From the NCBI GenBank assembly GCA_949130495.1, contig OX422221.1:26919917-26983916 (forward strand): a stretch of 64,000 nucleotides of DNA, given 5' to 3'. This document shows, in pieces, positions 1 to 13,973 of this stretch. Origin of the DNA: Sambucus nigra. Its lineage: Eukaryota; Streptophyta; Magnoliopsida; Dipsacales; Adoxaceae. How positions within the stretch are numbered: the stretch's first letter is position 1; each line of letters begins with the position of its first letter. Made by a program: the position numbers and the translations under genes. The notes beneath the pieces were generated by a model, which had not been told where the DNA came from, made no database searches, and worked only from the letters and a program-made list of their open reading frames with translations.

Positions 1-2599
1 AATGAAACTCGTAGGAATTCACCACGCAGTTGTGGGACTCCCGGTATTAGAATACGGCAGTAATTTACATATTTCTAGAGTTAGGCTTAAAAACACGGCA
101 TCAGTGGGTGAAAACTCGAAACAGCGCCCGAACGGCTTCGGGGGTGGCACCAACACCTGCCATGGAACCAATATGACTCATAAGAACAGACCGCGCAGCC
201 ATGGGACTCCCGATTTGAGAGTACGATGGTAATTTGCATATTTCTAGACTTAAACAAAACATGGCGTTAGAGGGTCAAAACTCAAAACAGCCCCCCGATC
301 GGCCCCCTGGGTGCCACCAACACCTCCCTCGAGACCAATGTAACTCGTAGGAACTGACCCCGCAGTCGCGGGTCTCCCGATTTGAGAATACGACAGTAAT
401 TTGCATATTCCAAGACTTAGGCTTAAAAACATGGCGTTACAGGGTGAGATCTCCAAACAGCCCCCGACCATCCCCGTGGGTGGCAACAACACCTCCCACG
501 GGACCAATGTAACTCGCAGGAACTAACCGCGCAGCCGCGAAACTCCCGATTTGAGAGTTCAACGGTAATTTGCATATTTGTAGACTTAGGATTAAAAACA
601 TGGCGTTATAGGGTGAAAACTCGAAACAGTCCCCGAACGGCCCCGTGGGTGGCACCAACACCTCCCAAGGGACAAATGTAACTCGTAGGAACTGACCCCG
701 CAGCCGCGGGTCTCCCGGTTTGAGAATACGACGGTAATTTTCATATTTATAGACTTAGGCTTAAAAACATGGCGTTAGAGGGTGAGATCTCAAAACAGCC
801 CCCGACCGTCCCCGTGGGTGGCACCAACACCTCCCACGGGACTAATTAAACTCGTAGGAACTGACCCCCGCTGCCGCGGGTCTCCCGGTTTTAGAATACG
901 ACGGTAATTTTTATATTTCTAGACTTAAGCAAAACATGGCGTTAAGGGTGAGAACTCGAAACAGCCCCCGAACATCCCCGTGGGTGGCACCAACACCTCC
1001 CACGGGACCAATATAACTCTTAGCAACTGACTCCACAGCCGCGGGTCTCCCGATTTGAGAATACGATGGTAATTTCCATATTTATAGACTTAGGCTTAAA
1101 AACATGACGTTAGAGGGTGAAAACTCAAAACATCCCCCGAACGTCCCCGTGGGTCGCACCAACACCTCCCACAGGACCAATGTAACTCGTAGGAACTGAC
1201 ACCACAGCCGCGGGACTCCCGGTTTGGGAATACGATGATAATGTTCATATTTTTAGACTTAAGTAAAACATGGTGTTAGAGGGTGAAAACTCGAAACAAC
1301 CCCCGAACGGCCCCGTGGGTGGTACCAACACCTCCCACGGGACCAATATAACTCTTAGGAACTGACCCCATAGCCGCGTGACTCCCGGTTTGAGAATACG
1401 ATGATTATTTTCATATTTTTAGACATAAGCAAAACATGGTGTTAGAGGGTGAAAACTCGAAACAACCCCCGAACGGCCCCGTGGCTGGCACCAACACCTC
1501 CCACGGGACCAATATAACTCTTAGGAACTGACAATGCAGCCGCGGGTCTCCCGATTTGAGAATACGACGGTAATTTCCATATTTATAGACTGAGGCTTAA
1601 AAACATGGCGTTAGAGGGTGAGAACTCGAAACGGCCCCCGAACGGCCCCGTGGGTGGCACCAACACCTCCCATGGGACCAATGTAACTCGTAGGAACTGA
1701 CCCCGCAGCCATGGGACTCCCGATTTTAGAAAACAATGGTAATTTGCATATTTCTAGACTTAGGCTTAAAAACATGGCGTTAGAGGGTGGGAAATCGAAA
1801 CTTCCCCAGAATGGCCCCGTGGGTGGCACTAACACCTCCCACAGGACCAATATAGCTCGTAGGAACTGACCCCGCAGTCGCGGGGCTCCTGATTTTAGAA
1901 TACGACGATAATTTACATATTTCTAGACCTAGGCTTAGAAACATGGCGTTAGTGGGTGGAACGCGAAATATCCCCCGAACGTACCCGTGGGTGGCACCAA
2001 CACCTCCTACGTGACCAATGTAAATCGTAGGAACTGACCTCGCAGTCGCGGGACTCCCGGTTTGAGAATACGACGATAATTTGTAAATTTCTAGACTTAG
2101 GCTTAAAAACATGGCGTTGGGGGGTAAAAACTCGAAACAGCCCCCGAACGGCCCCATGGGTGGCACCAACACCTCCCAAGGGACCAATGTAACTCGTAGG
2201 AACTGTCCCCGCAGCCGCCGGTCTCCCAATTTGAGAATACGATGGTAATTTGCATATTTAAAGACTTAGGCTTAAAAAACATGGCGTTAGGGGGTGAAAA
2301 CCCGAAACAGTCCCCGAACGTACCCGTGAGTGGAACCAACACCTCCAACGGGACCAATGTAACTCGTAGGAACTGACCACGCAACCGTGGGACTCCCGAT
2401 TTTAGAATACGGCAGTAATTTTCATATTTCTAGAGTTAGGCTTAAAACACCGCGTTAGTGGGTGAAAACTCGAAACAGCGCCCGAACGGCTTCGGGGGTG
2501 GCACCAACACCTACCATGGAACCAATATGACTCATTAGAACTGACCGCGCAGCCACGGGACTCCCGATTTGAGAGTATGACCGTAATTTGCATATTTCT

Positions 2600-5210
2600 A
2601 TACGAAAGCAAAACATGGCGTTAGAGGGTCAAAACTCAAAACTTCCCCCCGACCGGACCCCTGGGTGCCACCAACACCTCCCACGAGACCAATGTAACTC
2701 GTAGGAACTGACCTCGCATCCGCGGGTCTCTCGATTTGAGAATACGACGATAATTTGCATATTTCTAGACTTAGGCTTAAAAACATGGCGTTAGAGGGTG
2801 AAATCTCGAAACAGCCCCCGACCGTCCCCGTGGGTGGCATCAACACCTCCCACGGGACCAATGTAACTCGTAGGAACTAACCGTGCATCCGCGAGACTCC
2901 CGGTTTGAGAGTATGATGGTAATTAGCATATTTGTAGACTTAATATTAAAAACATGGCGTTATGGGGTGAAAACTCGAAACAGCCCCCGAACGGCTCCGT
3001 GGGTGGCACCAACACCTCCCAAGGGACCAATGTAACTCGTAGGAACTGACCCCGCAGTCGCGGGTCTCTCGGTTTTAGAATACGACGGTAATTTGCATAT
3101 TTCTAGACTTATGAAAAACATGGCGTTAAGGGTGAGAACTCGAAACAGCCCTCGAACAGCCCCGTGGGTGGCACCAACACCTCGGGACTAATGTAACTCG
3201 TAGGAACTGACCCCCGCAGCCGCGGGTCTCCCGGTTTTAGAATACGCCGGTAATTTTCATATTTCTAGTCTTAAGCAAAACATGGCGTTAAGGGTGAGAA
3301 CTCGAAACAGCCCCCGAACATCCCCGTGGGTGGCACCAACACCTCCCACGGGACCAATATAACTCTTAGGAACTAACTCCGCGGCCGCGGGTCTCCCGAT
3401 TTGAGAATACGATGGTAATTTCCATATTTATAGACTTAGGCTTAAAAACATGACGTTAGAGGGTGAGAACTCGAAACAGCCCCCGAATGTCCCCGTGGGT
3501 CGCACCAACACCTCCCACGGGACCAATGTAACTCGTAGGAACTGACCCTACAGCCGCGGGACTCCCGGTTTGAGAATACGATGATAATTTTCATATTTTT
3601 AGACTTAAGCAAAACATGGTGTTAGTGGGTGAAAACTCGAAACAAACCCCGAACGGCCCCGTGGGTGGAACCAATACCTCCCACAGCACCAATATAACTC
3701 TTAGGAACTGACTCCACAGCCGCGGGTCTCCCGATTTGATAATACGACGGTAATTTACATATTTATAGACTTAGGCTTAAAAACATGGCGTTAGAGGGTG
3801 AGATCTCGAAACTGCCCCCGGACGTCCCCGTGGGTGGAAGCAACACCTCCCACGGGACCAATGTAACTCGTAGGAACTGACCGCACAGCTGCGGGACTCC
3901 CGATTTGAGAATACAATGGTAATTTTCATATTTATAAACATAGGGTTAAAAACATGGCGTTAGAGGGTGAGAACTCGAAACGGCCCCCGAACGGCCCCGT
4001 GGGTGGAACCAACACCTCCCACGGAACCAATGTAACTCGTAGGAACTGACCCCGCAGCCATGGGACTCCCGAGTTTAGAATACGATGGTAATTTTCATAT
4101 TTCGAGACTTAGGCTTAAAAACATGGCGTTAGAGGGTGGGAAATCGAAACTTCCCCAGAATGGCCCCGTGGGTGGCACTAACACCTCCCACGAGACCAAT
4201 ATAGCTCGTAGGAACTGACCCCGCAGTCGCGGGGCTCCTGATTTTAGAATACAACGATAATTTACATATTTCTAGACCTAGGCTTAGAAACATGGTGTTA
4301 GTGGGTGGAACGCAAAATATCCCCCGAACGTCCCCGTGGGTAGCACCAACACCTCCTACGTGACCAATGTAAATCTTAGGAACTTACCTCACAGAGGCGG
4401 GACTCCCGGTTTGTGAATACGACGATAATTTGTAAATTTCTAGACTTAGGCTTAAAAACATGGCGTTGGAGGGTGAAAACTCGAAACAGCCCCCGAACGG
4501 CCCCATGGGTGGCACCAACACCTCCCAAGGGACCAATGTAACTCGTAGGAACTGTCCCCGCAGCCGCAGGTCTCCCGATTTAAGAATACGATGGTAATTT
4601 GCATATTTCAAGACTTAGGCTTAAAAAACATGGCGTTAGAGGTTGAAAACCCGAAACAGTCCCCGAACGTCCCCGTGAGTGGCACCAACACCTCCAACGG
4701 GACCAATGTAACTCGTAGGAACTGATCACGCAACCGTGGGACTCCCGATTTGAGAATACGGCAGTAATTTGCATATTTCTAGAGTTAGCCTTAAAATACC
4801 GCGTTAGTGGGTGAAAACCCGAAACAGCGCCCGAACGGCTTCGGGGGTGGCACCAACACCTGCCATGGAACCAATATGACTCATAAGAACTGACCGCGGA
4901 GCCACGGGACTCCCGATTTGATAGTATGACTGTAATTTGCATATTTCTATACTTAAGCAAAACATGGCGTTAGAGGGTCAAAACTCGAAATAGCCCCCCG
5001 ACCGGCCCCCTGGGTGCCACCAACAGCTCCCACGAGACCAATGTAACTCGTAGGAACTGACCCCGCATCCGCGGGTCTCTCTATTTGATAATACGACGAT
5101 AATTTGCATATTTCTAGACTTAGGCTTAAAAACATGGCGTTAGAGGGCGAGATCTCGAAACAGCCCCCGACCGTCCCCGTTGGTGGCACCAACACCTCCC
5201 ACGGGACCAA
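2600..5210 (+). repeat. Left higher-order block, copy 1 (offset 3,862 bp)
   Basis: About 2.6 kb of ordered monomer variants recur 3,858-3,862 bp to the right. Anchors: 'ggaaatcgaaacttccccag' at 4,139 and again at 8,001, and 'cctcgaacagccccgtgg' near 3,151 and again near 7,011 (offset 3,860). Part of this block (about 1,620-2,861) also matches about 3,969-5,210 at an offset of 2,349 bp. The offsets equal about 23 and 14 monomers, so the left edge holds nested duplications. The intervening 5.2-6.46 kb is a related but reshuffled set. Confidence 0.8.
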
Positions 5211-6459
5211 TGTAACTCGTAGGAACTAACCGTGCATCCGCGAGACTCCAGGTTTGAGAGTACGATGGTAATTTGCATATTTCTAGACTTAATATTAAAA
5301 ACATGGCGTTATGGGGTGAAAACTCGAAACAGCACCCGAATGGCCCCGTGGGTGGCACCAACACCTCCCAAGGGACCAATGTAACTCGTAGGAACTGACC
5401 TCGCAGCCGTGGGTGTCCCGATTCGATAATACGACGGTAATTTGTATATTTATAGACTTAGGCTTAAAAACATGGCGTTAGAGGGTGAGATCTCAAAACA
5501 GCCCCCGACCGTCCCCGTGGGTGGCACCAACACCTCCCACGGGACGAATGTAACTCGTAGGAACTAACCGCGCAGCCGCGAGACTCCCGATTTGAGAGTT
5601 CGACGGTAATTTGCATATTTGTAGACTTAGGATTAAAAACATGGCATTATAGGGTGAATACTCGAAACAGCCCCCAAACGGCCCCGTGGGTGGCACCAAC
5701 ACCTCCCACGGGACTAATGTAACACGTAGGAACCGATCCCGCAGCCGTGGGTCTCTCGGTTTTAGAATACGACGGTAATTTGCATATTTCTAGACTTAAG
5801 AAAAACATGGCGTTAAGGGTGAGAACTCGAAACATCCCTCGAACGGCCCCGTGGGTGGCACCAACACCTCCCACGGGACTAATGTACCTCGTAGGAACTG
5901 ACCCCCGCAGCCGCGGGTCTCCCGGTTTTAGAATACGACGGTAATTTGTATATTTCTAGACTTAAGAAAAACATGGCGTTAAGGGTAAGAACTCGAAACA
6001 GCCCCCGAACATCCCCGTGGGTGATACCAACACCTCCCACGGGACCAATATAACTCTTAGGAACTGACTCCGCAACCGCGGGTCTCCCGATTTGAGAATA
6101 CGATGGTAATTTCCATATTTATAGACTTAGGCTTAAAAACATGACGTTAGAGGGTGAGAACTCCAAACAGCCCCCGAACGTCCCCGTGGATCGCACCAAC
6201 ACCTCCCACGGGACCAATGTAACTCGTAGGAACTGACCCCACAGCCGCGTGACTCCCGGTTTGAGAATACGATGATAATTTTCATATTTTTAGACTTAAG
6301 TAAAACATGGTGTTAGAGGGTGACAACTCGAAACAGCACCCAAACGGCTTCGGGGGTGGCACCAACACCTGCCATGGAACCAATATGACTCATTAGAACT
6401 GACCGCGCAACCACGGGACTCCCGATTTGTGAGTATGATCATAATTTGCATAATTTTAT

Positions 6460-9072
6460 ACTTAAGCAAAACATGGCGTTAGAGGGTCAAAACTCGAAAC
6501 TTCCCCCCGACCGGCCCCCTGGGTGCCACCAACACCTCCCACGAGACCAATGTAACTCGTAGGAACTGACCTCGCATCCGCGGGTCTCTCGATTTGAGAA
6601 TACGACGATAATTTGCATATTTCTAGACTTAGGCTTAAAAACATGGCGTTAGAGGGTGAGATCTCGAAACAGACCCCGACCGTCCCCGTGGGTGGCATCA
6701 ACACCTCCCACGGGACCAATGTAACTCGTAGGAACTAACCGGGCATCCGCGAGACTCCCGGTTTGAGAGTATGATGGTAATTAGCATATTTGTAGACTTA
6801 ATATTAAAAACATGGCGTTATGGGATGAAATCTCGAAACAGCCCCCGAACGGCTCCGTGGGTGGCACCAACACCTCCCAAGGGACCAATGTAACTCATAG
6901 GAACTGACCCCGCAGCCGCGGGTCTCTCGGTTTTAGAATACGACGGTAATTTGCATATTTCTAGACTTAATAAAAACATGGCGTTAAGGGTGAGAACTCG
7001 AAACAGCCCTCGAACAGCCCCGTGGGTGGCACCAACACCTCCCACGGGACTAATGTAACTCGTAGGAACTGACCCCCGCAGCCACGGGTCTCCCGGTTTT
7101 AGAATACGACGGTAATTTTCATATTTCTAGACTTAAGCAAAACATGGCGTTAAGGGTGAGAACTCGAAACAGCCCCCGAACATCCCCGTGGGTGGCACCA
7201 ACACCTCCCACGGGACCAATATAAATCTAAGGAACTAACTCCGCGGCCGCGGGTCTCCCGATTTGAGAATACAATGGTAATTTCCATATTTATAGACTTA
7301 GGCTTAAAAACATGACGTTAGAGGGTGAGAACTCGAAACAGCCCCCGAACATCCCCGTGGGTCGCACCAACACCTCCCACGGGACCAATGTAACTCGTAG
7401 GAACTGACCCCACAGCCGCGGGACTCCCGGTTTGAGAATACGATGATAATTTTCATATTTTTAGACTTAAGCAAAACATGGTGTTAGAGGGTGAAAACTC
7501 GAAACAACCCCCGAACGGCCACGTGGGTGGAACCAACACCTCCCACAGGACCAATATAACTCTTAGGAACTGACTCCACAGCCGCTGGTCTCCCGATTTG
7601 ATAGTACGAAGGTAATTTACATATTTATAGACTTTGGCTTAGAAACATGGCGTTAGAGGGTGAGATCTCGAAACTGCCCCCGGGCGTCCCCGTGGGTGGA
7701 AGCAACACCTCCCACGGGACCAATGTAACTCGTAGGAACTGACCGCACAGCCGCGGGACTCCCGATTTGAGAATACAATGGTAATTTTCATATTTATAAA
7801 CTTAGGGTTAAAAACATGGTGTTAGAGGGTGAGAACTCGAAACGGCCCCCGAACGGCCCCGTGGGTGGCACCAACACCTCCCACGGGACCAATGTAACTC
7901 GTAGGAACAGACCCCGCAGCCATGGGACTCCTGATTTTAGAATACGATGGTAATTTTCATATTTGTAGACTTAGGCTTAAAAACATGGCGTTAGAGGGTG
8001 GGAAATCGAAACTTCCCCAGAATGGCCCCGTGGGTGGCACTAACACCTCCCACGGGACCAATATAGCTCGTAGGAACTGACCCCGCAGTCGCGGGGCTCC
8101 AGATTTTAGAATACGACGATAATTTACATATTTCTAGACCTAAGCTTAGAAACATGGAGTTAGTGGGTGGAACGCGAAATATCCCCCGAACGTCCCCGTG
8201 GGTGGCACCAACACCGCCTACGTGACCAATGTAAATCGTAGGAACTGACCTCGCAGTCGCGGGACTCCCCGTTTGAGAATACGACGATAATTTGTAAATT
8301 TCTAGACTTGGGCTTAAAAACATGGCGTTGGAGGGTGAAAACTCGAAAAAGCCCCCGAACGGCCCCATGGGTGGCACTAATACCTCCCAAGGGACCAATG
8401 TAACTCGTAGGAACTGTCCCCGCAGCCGCGGGTCTCCCGATTTGAGAATACGATGGTAATTTGCATATTTCAAGACTTAGGCCTAAAAAACATGGCGTTA
8501 GAGGGTGAAAACCCGAAACAGTCCCCGAACATCCCTGTGAGTGGCACCAACACCTCCAACGGGACCAATGTAACTCGTAGGAGCTGACCACGCAACCGTG
8601 GGACTCCCGATTTGAGAATACGGCAGTAATTTGCATATTTCTAGAGTTAGCCTTAAAACACCGCGTTAGTGGGTGAAAACCCGAAACAGCGCCTGAACGG
8701 CTTCAGGGGTGGCACCAACACCTGCCATGGAACCAATATGACTCATAAGAACTGACCGTGGAGCCACGGGACTCCCGATTTGAGAGTATGACCGTAATTT
8801 GCATATTTCTATGATTATGCAAAACATGGCGTTAAAGGGCCAAAACTCAAAACAGCCCCCCGACCGGCCCCCTGCGTGCCACCAACACCTCCCACGAGAC
8901 CAATGTAACTCGTAGGAACTGACCCCGCATCCACGGGTCTCTCGATGTTATAATACGACGATAATTTGCATATTTCTAGACTTAGGCTTAAAAACATGGC
9001 GTTAGAGGGCGAGATCTCGAAACTGCCCCCGAACATCCCCGTGGGTGGCATCAACACCTCCCACGGGACCAA
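6460..9072 (+). repeat. Left higher-order block, copy 2
   Basis: Second copy of the block at 2,600-5,210, with the same succession of monomer variants. It includes the 'gggtcaaaactcgaaa' monomer with 'ccgaccggccccctgggtgc', the 'ttccccagaatggccccgtg' monomer and the type-3 monomer at about 8,692. Small indels give offsets between 3,858 and 3,862 bp. Beyond 9,072 the order changes to shorter repetition: the 'gaaatatcccccgaacgtcc' monomer recurs at 9,526 and 10,036, about 510 bp or three monomers apart. Confidence 0.78.
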
Positions 9073-12000
9073 TATAACTCGTAGGAACTGACCCCACAGC
9101 CGCGGGACTCCAGATTTGAGAATACGACGGTAATTTGCGTATTTATAGACTTAGTGTTAAAAACATGGCGTTAGAGGGTGAGAACCCGAAACGGACCCCG
9201 AACGGCCCCGTGGGTGGCACCGACACCTCCCACGGGACCAATGTAACTCGTAGGAACTGACCCAGCAGCCGTGGGACTCCCGGTTTTAGAATATGACGGT
9301 AATTTTCATATTTCTTGACTTAGGCTTTAAAACATGGCGTTAGAGGATGGGAACTCGAAACTGCCCCCGAATGACCCTGTGGGTTGCACTAACACCTCCC
9401 ACGGGACCAATATAACTCGTAGGAATTGACCCCGCAGTCGCGGGACTCCCGATTTTAGAATACGACGATAATTTTCATATTTTATAGACTTAGGCATAAA
9501 AACATGGCATTAGTGGGTGGGAACTCGAAATATCCCCCGAACGTCCCCGTGGGTGGCACCAACACCTCCTACGGGACCAATGTTACTCGAAGGAATTGAC
9601 CCCGCAGTAGCGGGACTCCCGGTTTGAGAATATGAAGATAATTTGCAAATTTCTAGACTTAGGCTTAAAAACATGGCGTTGGATGGTGAAAACTCGAAAC
9701 AGCCCCCGAATGGCCCCATGGGTAGCACCAACACCTCCCAAGGGACCAATGTAACTCGTAGGAACTGACCCGGCAGCCGTGGGACTCCCAGTTTTAGAAT
9801 ACGATGGTAATTTTCATATTTCTAGACTTAGGCTTTAAAACATGGCGTTAGAGGGTGGGAACTCGAAACTGCCCCCGAATGACCCCGTGGGTGGCACTAA
9901 CACCTCCCACGGGACCAATATAACTCGTAGGAACTGACCCAGCAGTCGCGGGACTCCCGATTTTAGAATACGATGATAATTTTCATATTTTATAGACTTA
10001 GGCTTAAAAACATGGCATTAGTGGGTGGGAATTCGAAATATCCCCCGAACGTCCCCGTGGGTGGCACCAACACCTCCTACAGGACCAATGTTACTCGAAG
10101 GAACTGACCCCGCAGTCGCGGGACTCCCGGTTTGAGAATATGAAGATAATTTGCAAATTTCTAGACTTAGGCTTAAAAACATGGCGTTGGAGGGTGAAAA
10201 CTCGAAACAGCCCCCGAATGGCCCCATGGGTAGCACCAACACCTCCCAAGGGACCAATGTAACTCGTAGGAACTGACCCCGCAGCCGCGGGTCTCCCGAT
10301 TTGAGAATACGATGGTAATTTGCATATTTGTAGACTTAGGCTTAAAAACATGGCGTTAGAGGGTGAAAAGCCGAAACAGCCCCCAAACGTCCCCGTGGGT
10401 GGTACCAACACCTCCAACGGGACCAATGTAACTCGTAGGAACTAACAACGCAGCCGCGGGACTCCCGGTGTGAGAATACGGCAGTAATTTGCATATTTCT
10501 AGAGTTAGGTTTAAAAACATGGCGTTAGTTGGTGAAAACTCGAAAAAGCGCCTGAACGGCTTCGGGGGTGGCACGAACACCTGCCATGGAACCTATATCA
10601 CTCATAAGAACTGACCGCATAGCCACAGGACTCCCGGTTTGAGAGTACGACGTTAATTTGCATATTTCTAGACTTAAGCAAAACATGGCGTTTGAGGGTG
10701 AGATCTCAAAACTGCCCCCAAACGTCCTCGTGGGTTGCACCAACACCTCCCAAGGGACCAATGTAACTCGTAGGAACTGACCCCGCAGCCGCGGGTCTCC
10801 CGGTTTGAGAATACGACGGTAATTTTCATATTTCTAGACTTAGGCTTAAAAACATGGCGTTAGGGGGTGAAAACCCGAAACAGCCCCCGAACGTCCCCGT
10901 GGGTGCCACCAACACCTCCAACGGGACCAATGTAACTCGTAGGAACTGACCACGCAGCCGCGGGACTCCCGGCTTGAGAATATGGCAGTAATTTACTTAT
11001 TTCTAAAGTTACGTTTAAAAACATGGCGTTAGTGGGAGAAAACCCGAAACCGCGCCCGAATGGTTTCGGGGTGGCATCAACACCTGCCATCGAACCAATA
11101 TGACTAATAAGAACTGACCGCGCAGCCACGGGACTCCCGATTTGAGAGTACGACGGTAATTTACATATTTCTAGACTTAAGCAAAACATGGCGTTAGAGG
11201 GTCAAACTCGAAACAGCCCTCCGACCGGCCCCCTGGGTGCCACCAACACCTCCCACGAGACCAATGTAACTCATAGGAACTGACCCTGCAGCCGCGGGTC
11301 TCCCGATTTGAGAATACGATGGTAATATGCATGTCTCTAGTCTTAGTATTGAAAACATGGCGTTAGAAGGTGAGATCTCGAAACAGCCCCCGACCGTCCC
11401 CGTGAGTGGCACCAAAACCTCCCATGGGACCAATGTAACTCGTAGGAGCTAACCGCGCAGCCGCGAGACTCTCGGTTTGAGAGTACGACGATAATTTGCA
11501 TATTCCTATACTTAAGCAAAACTTGGCTTTAAGGGTGAGAACTCGAAACAGCACCCGACCGTCCCCGTGGGTGGCACAAGCACCTCCCACGGGACCAATA
11601 TAACTCGTAGGAACTAACCGCGCAGTCGCGAGACTCTCGATTTTAGAATACAACGGTAATTTGCATATTTCTAGACATAAGAAAAACATGGCGTTAAGGG
11701 TGAGAACTCGAAACAACCCTCGAACGGCCCCGTGGGTGGCACCAACACCTCCCACGGGACTAATGTAACTCGTAGGAACTGACCCCGCAGCCGCGGGTCT
11801 CCCGGTTTTAGAATACGACGGTAATTTGCATATTCCTAGACTTTAGCAAAACCTGGAGTTAAGGGTGAGAACTCGAAACAGTCCCCGAACGTCCCCGTGG
11901 GTGGCACCAACACCTCCCACGGGACCAATGTAACTCGTAGGAACTGACCACGCAGCCGCGGGACTCCCATTTTGAGAACACGACGATAATTTGCATATTT

Positions 12001-13160
12001 TTAGACTTAAGAAAAACATGATGTTAGAGGGTGAAAACTCGAAACAACCCCCGAACGGCCCCGTGGGTGGCACCAACACCACCCACGGGACCAATATAAC
12101 TCTTAGGAACTGACTCCGCAGCCGCGGGTCTCCCGATTTGAGAATACGACGGTAATTTCCATATTTATAGACTGAGGCTTAAAAACATGGCGTTAGAGGG
12201 TGAGATCTCGAAACTTCCCCCGAACGTCCCCGTGGGTGGCACCAACACCTCCCACGGGACCAATGTAACTCGTAGGAACTGACCCCACAGCCGTGGGACT
12301 CCCGATTTGAGAATACGACGGTAATTTGCATATTTATAGACTTATGGTTAAAAACATGATGTTAGAGGGTGAGAACCCGAAACGGCCCCCAAACGGCCCC
12401 GTGGTTGGCACCGATACCTCCCACGGGACCAATGTAACTCGTAGGAACTGACCCCGCAGCCGTGGGACTCCCGGTTTTAGAATACGACAGTAATTTGCAT
12501 ATTTCTAGACTTTGGCTTAAAAACTTGGCGTTAGAGGGTGGGAACTCGAAACTGGCCACGAATGACCCCGTGGGTGGCACTAACACCTCCCACGGGACCA
12601 ATATAACTTGAAGGAACTGACCCCGCAGTCGCGGGACTCCCGATTTTAGAATACAACGATAATTTACATATTTCTAGACTTTGGCTTAAGAACATGGCGT
12701 TAGTGGGTGGGAACTCGAAATATCCCCCGAACGTCCCCGTGGGTGGCACCAACACCTCCTACGGGACTAATGTAACTCGTAGGAACTGACCCCGTAGTCG
12801 CGGGACTCTCGGTTTGAGAATATGAGCATAATTTGAAAATTTTCTAGACTTAGGCTTAAAAACATGGTGTTGGAGGGTGAAAACTTGAAACAGCCCCCGA
12901 ACGGACCCATGGGTAACACCAACACCTCCCAAGGGACCAATGTAACTCGCAGGAACTGACCCCGCAGCCGCGGGTCTCCCGGTTTGAGAATTCGATGGTA
13001 ATTTGCCTATTTCTAGGCTTAGGCTGAAAAATATGGCGTTAGAGGGTGAAGAGCCGAAACATCCCCCGAACGTCCCCGTGGGTGGCACCAACACCTCCAA
13101 CAGGACCAATGTAACTCTTAGGAACTGACAACGCAGCCGCGGGACTCCCGGTGTGAGAAA

Positions 13161-13330
13161 ACGACGGTAATTTACATATTTCTAGAGTTAGGTTTAAAAA
13201 CATGGCGTTAGTTGGTGAAAACTCGAAACAGCGCCCGAACGGCTTCGGGGGTGGCACCAACACCTGCCATGGAACCAATATGACTCATAAGAACTGACCG
13301 CATAGCCACAGGACTCCCGGTTTGAGAGTA
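13161..13330 (+). repeat. Type-3 satellite monomer (CCCGAA-CGGC-TTCGGG variant), representative copy
   Basis: This monomer type carries 'ctagagttagg', 'gttagtgggtgaaaa' or a close form, and a replaced centre: 'cgcccgaacggcttcggggg', then 'cacctgccatggaaccaat' and 'atgactcataagaactgacc'. The hairpin CCCGAA-cggc-TTCGGG is at 13,234-13,249 here. Other copies (start of the CCCGAA-like arm) are at about 127, 2,481, 4,830, 6,339, 8,692, 10,551, 11,055, 14,345, 14,849, 17,343, 19,355, 32,963, 37,266, 37,769, 43,319, 43,821, 49,132, 49,636 and 52,500, plus shortened forms near 16,841 and 32,461. From 10 kb onward most come in pairs about 502-504 bp apart, which is three monomers. The type is absent from about 19.4 to 32.4 kb except as recombinant pieces. 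Confidence 0.85.
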
Positions 13331-13872
13331 CGACGTTAATTTGCATATTTCTAGACTTAAGCAAAACATGGCGTTAGAGGGTGAGATCTCGAAACTGCCC
13401 CCGAACGTCCCCGTGGGTGGCCCCAACACCTCCCAAGGGACCAATGTAACTCGTAGGAACTGACCGCGTAACCGCGAGACTCTCGGTTTGAGAGTACGAC
13501 GATAATTTGCATATTTTAGACTTAGGATTAAAAACATTGCGTTATAGGGTGAAAACTCGAAACAGCCCCCGAACGGCCCCGTGGGTGGCACCAACACCTC
13601 CCAAGGGACCAATGTAACTCGTAGGAACTGACCCCGCAGCCACGGGTCTCTCGGTTTGAGAATACGACGGTAATTTGTATATTTCTAGACTTAGGCTTAA
13701 AAACATGGCGTTAGAGGGTGAGATCTCGAAACAGCCCCCGACCGTCCCCGTGGGTGGGACCAACACCTCCCACGGGACCAATGTAACTCGTAGGAACTGA
13801 CCGCGCAACTGTGAGACTCCCAGTTTGATAGTACGACGGTAATTTACATATTTATAGACTTAGGGTTAAGAA

Positions 13873-13973
13873 CATGGCGTTAGAGCACTCGTAGAAACTA
13901 ACCCCGCAGCCCCAGGACTCCCGGTTTGAGAATAAGATAGTAATTTGCATATTTGTAGACTTAGGCTTAAAAA
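13873..13973 (+). repeat. Deleted ~101-bp monomer, founder type of eleven amplified copies
   Basis: The step between 'catggcg' landmarks here is 101 bp instead of 168. The sequence runs 'gcgttagagcactcgtagaa', joining the start of the monomer directly to 'actcgtagg'. About 69 bp including the central dyad are missing and a C is present at the join. The same join is found at 13,883, 20,171, 22,385, 24,281, 26,225, 28,773, 30,668, 35,126, 39,931, 41,681 and 46,317, each preceded by 'tagactTaGGGttaagaac' or a close form. Eleven copies of one join mean that a single deletion was amplified with its neighbours. Confidence 0.9.
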
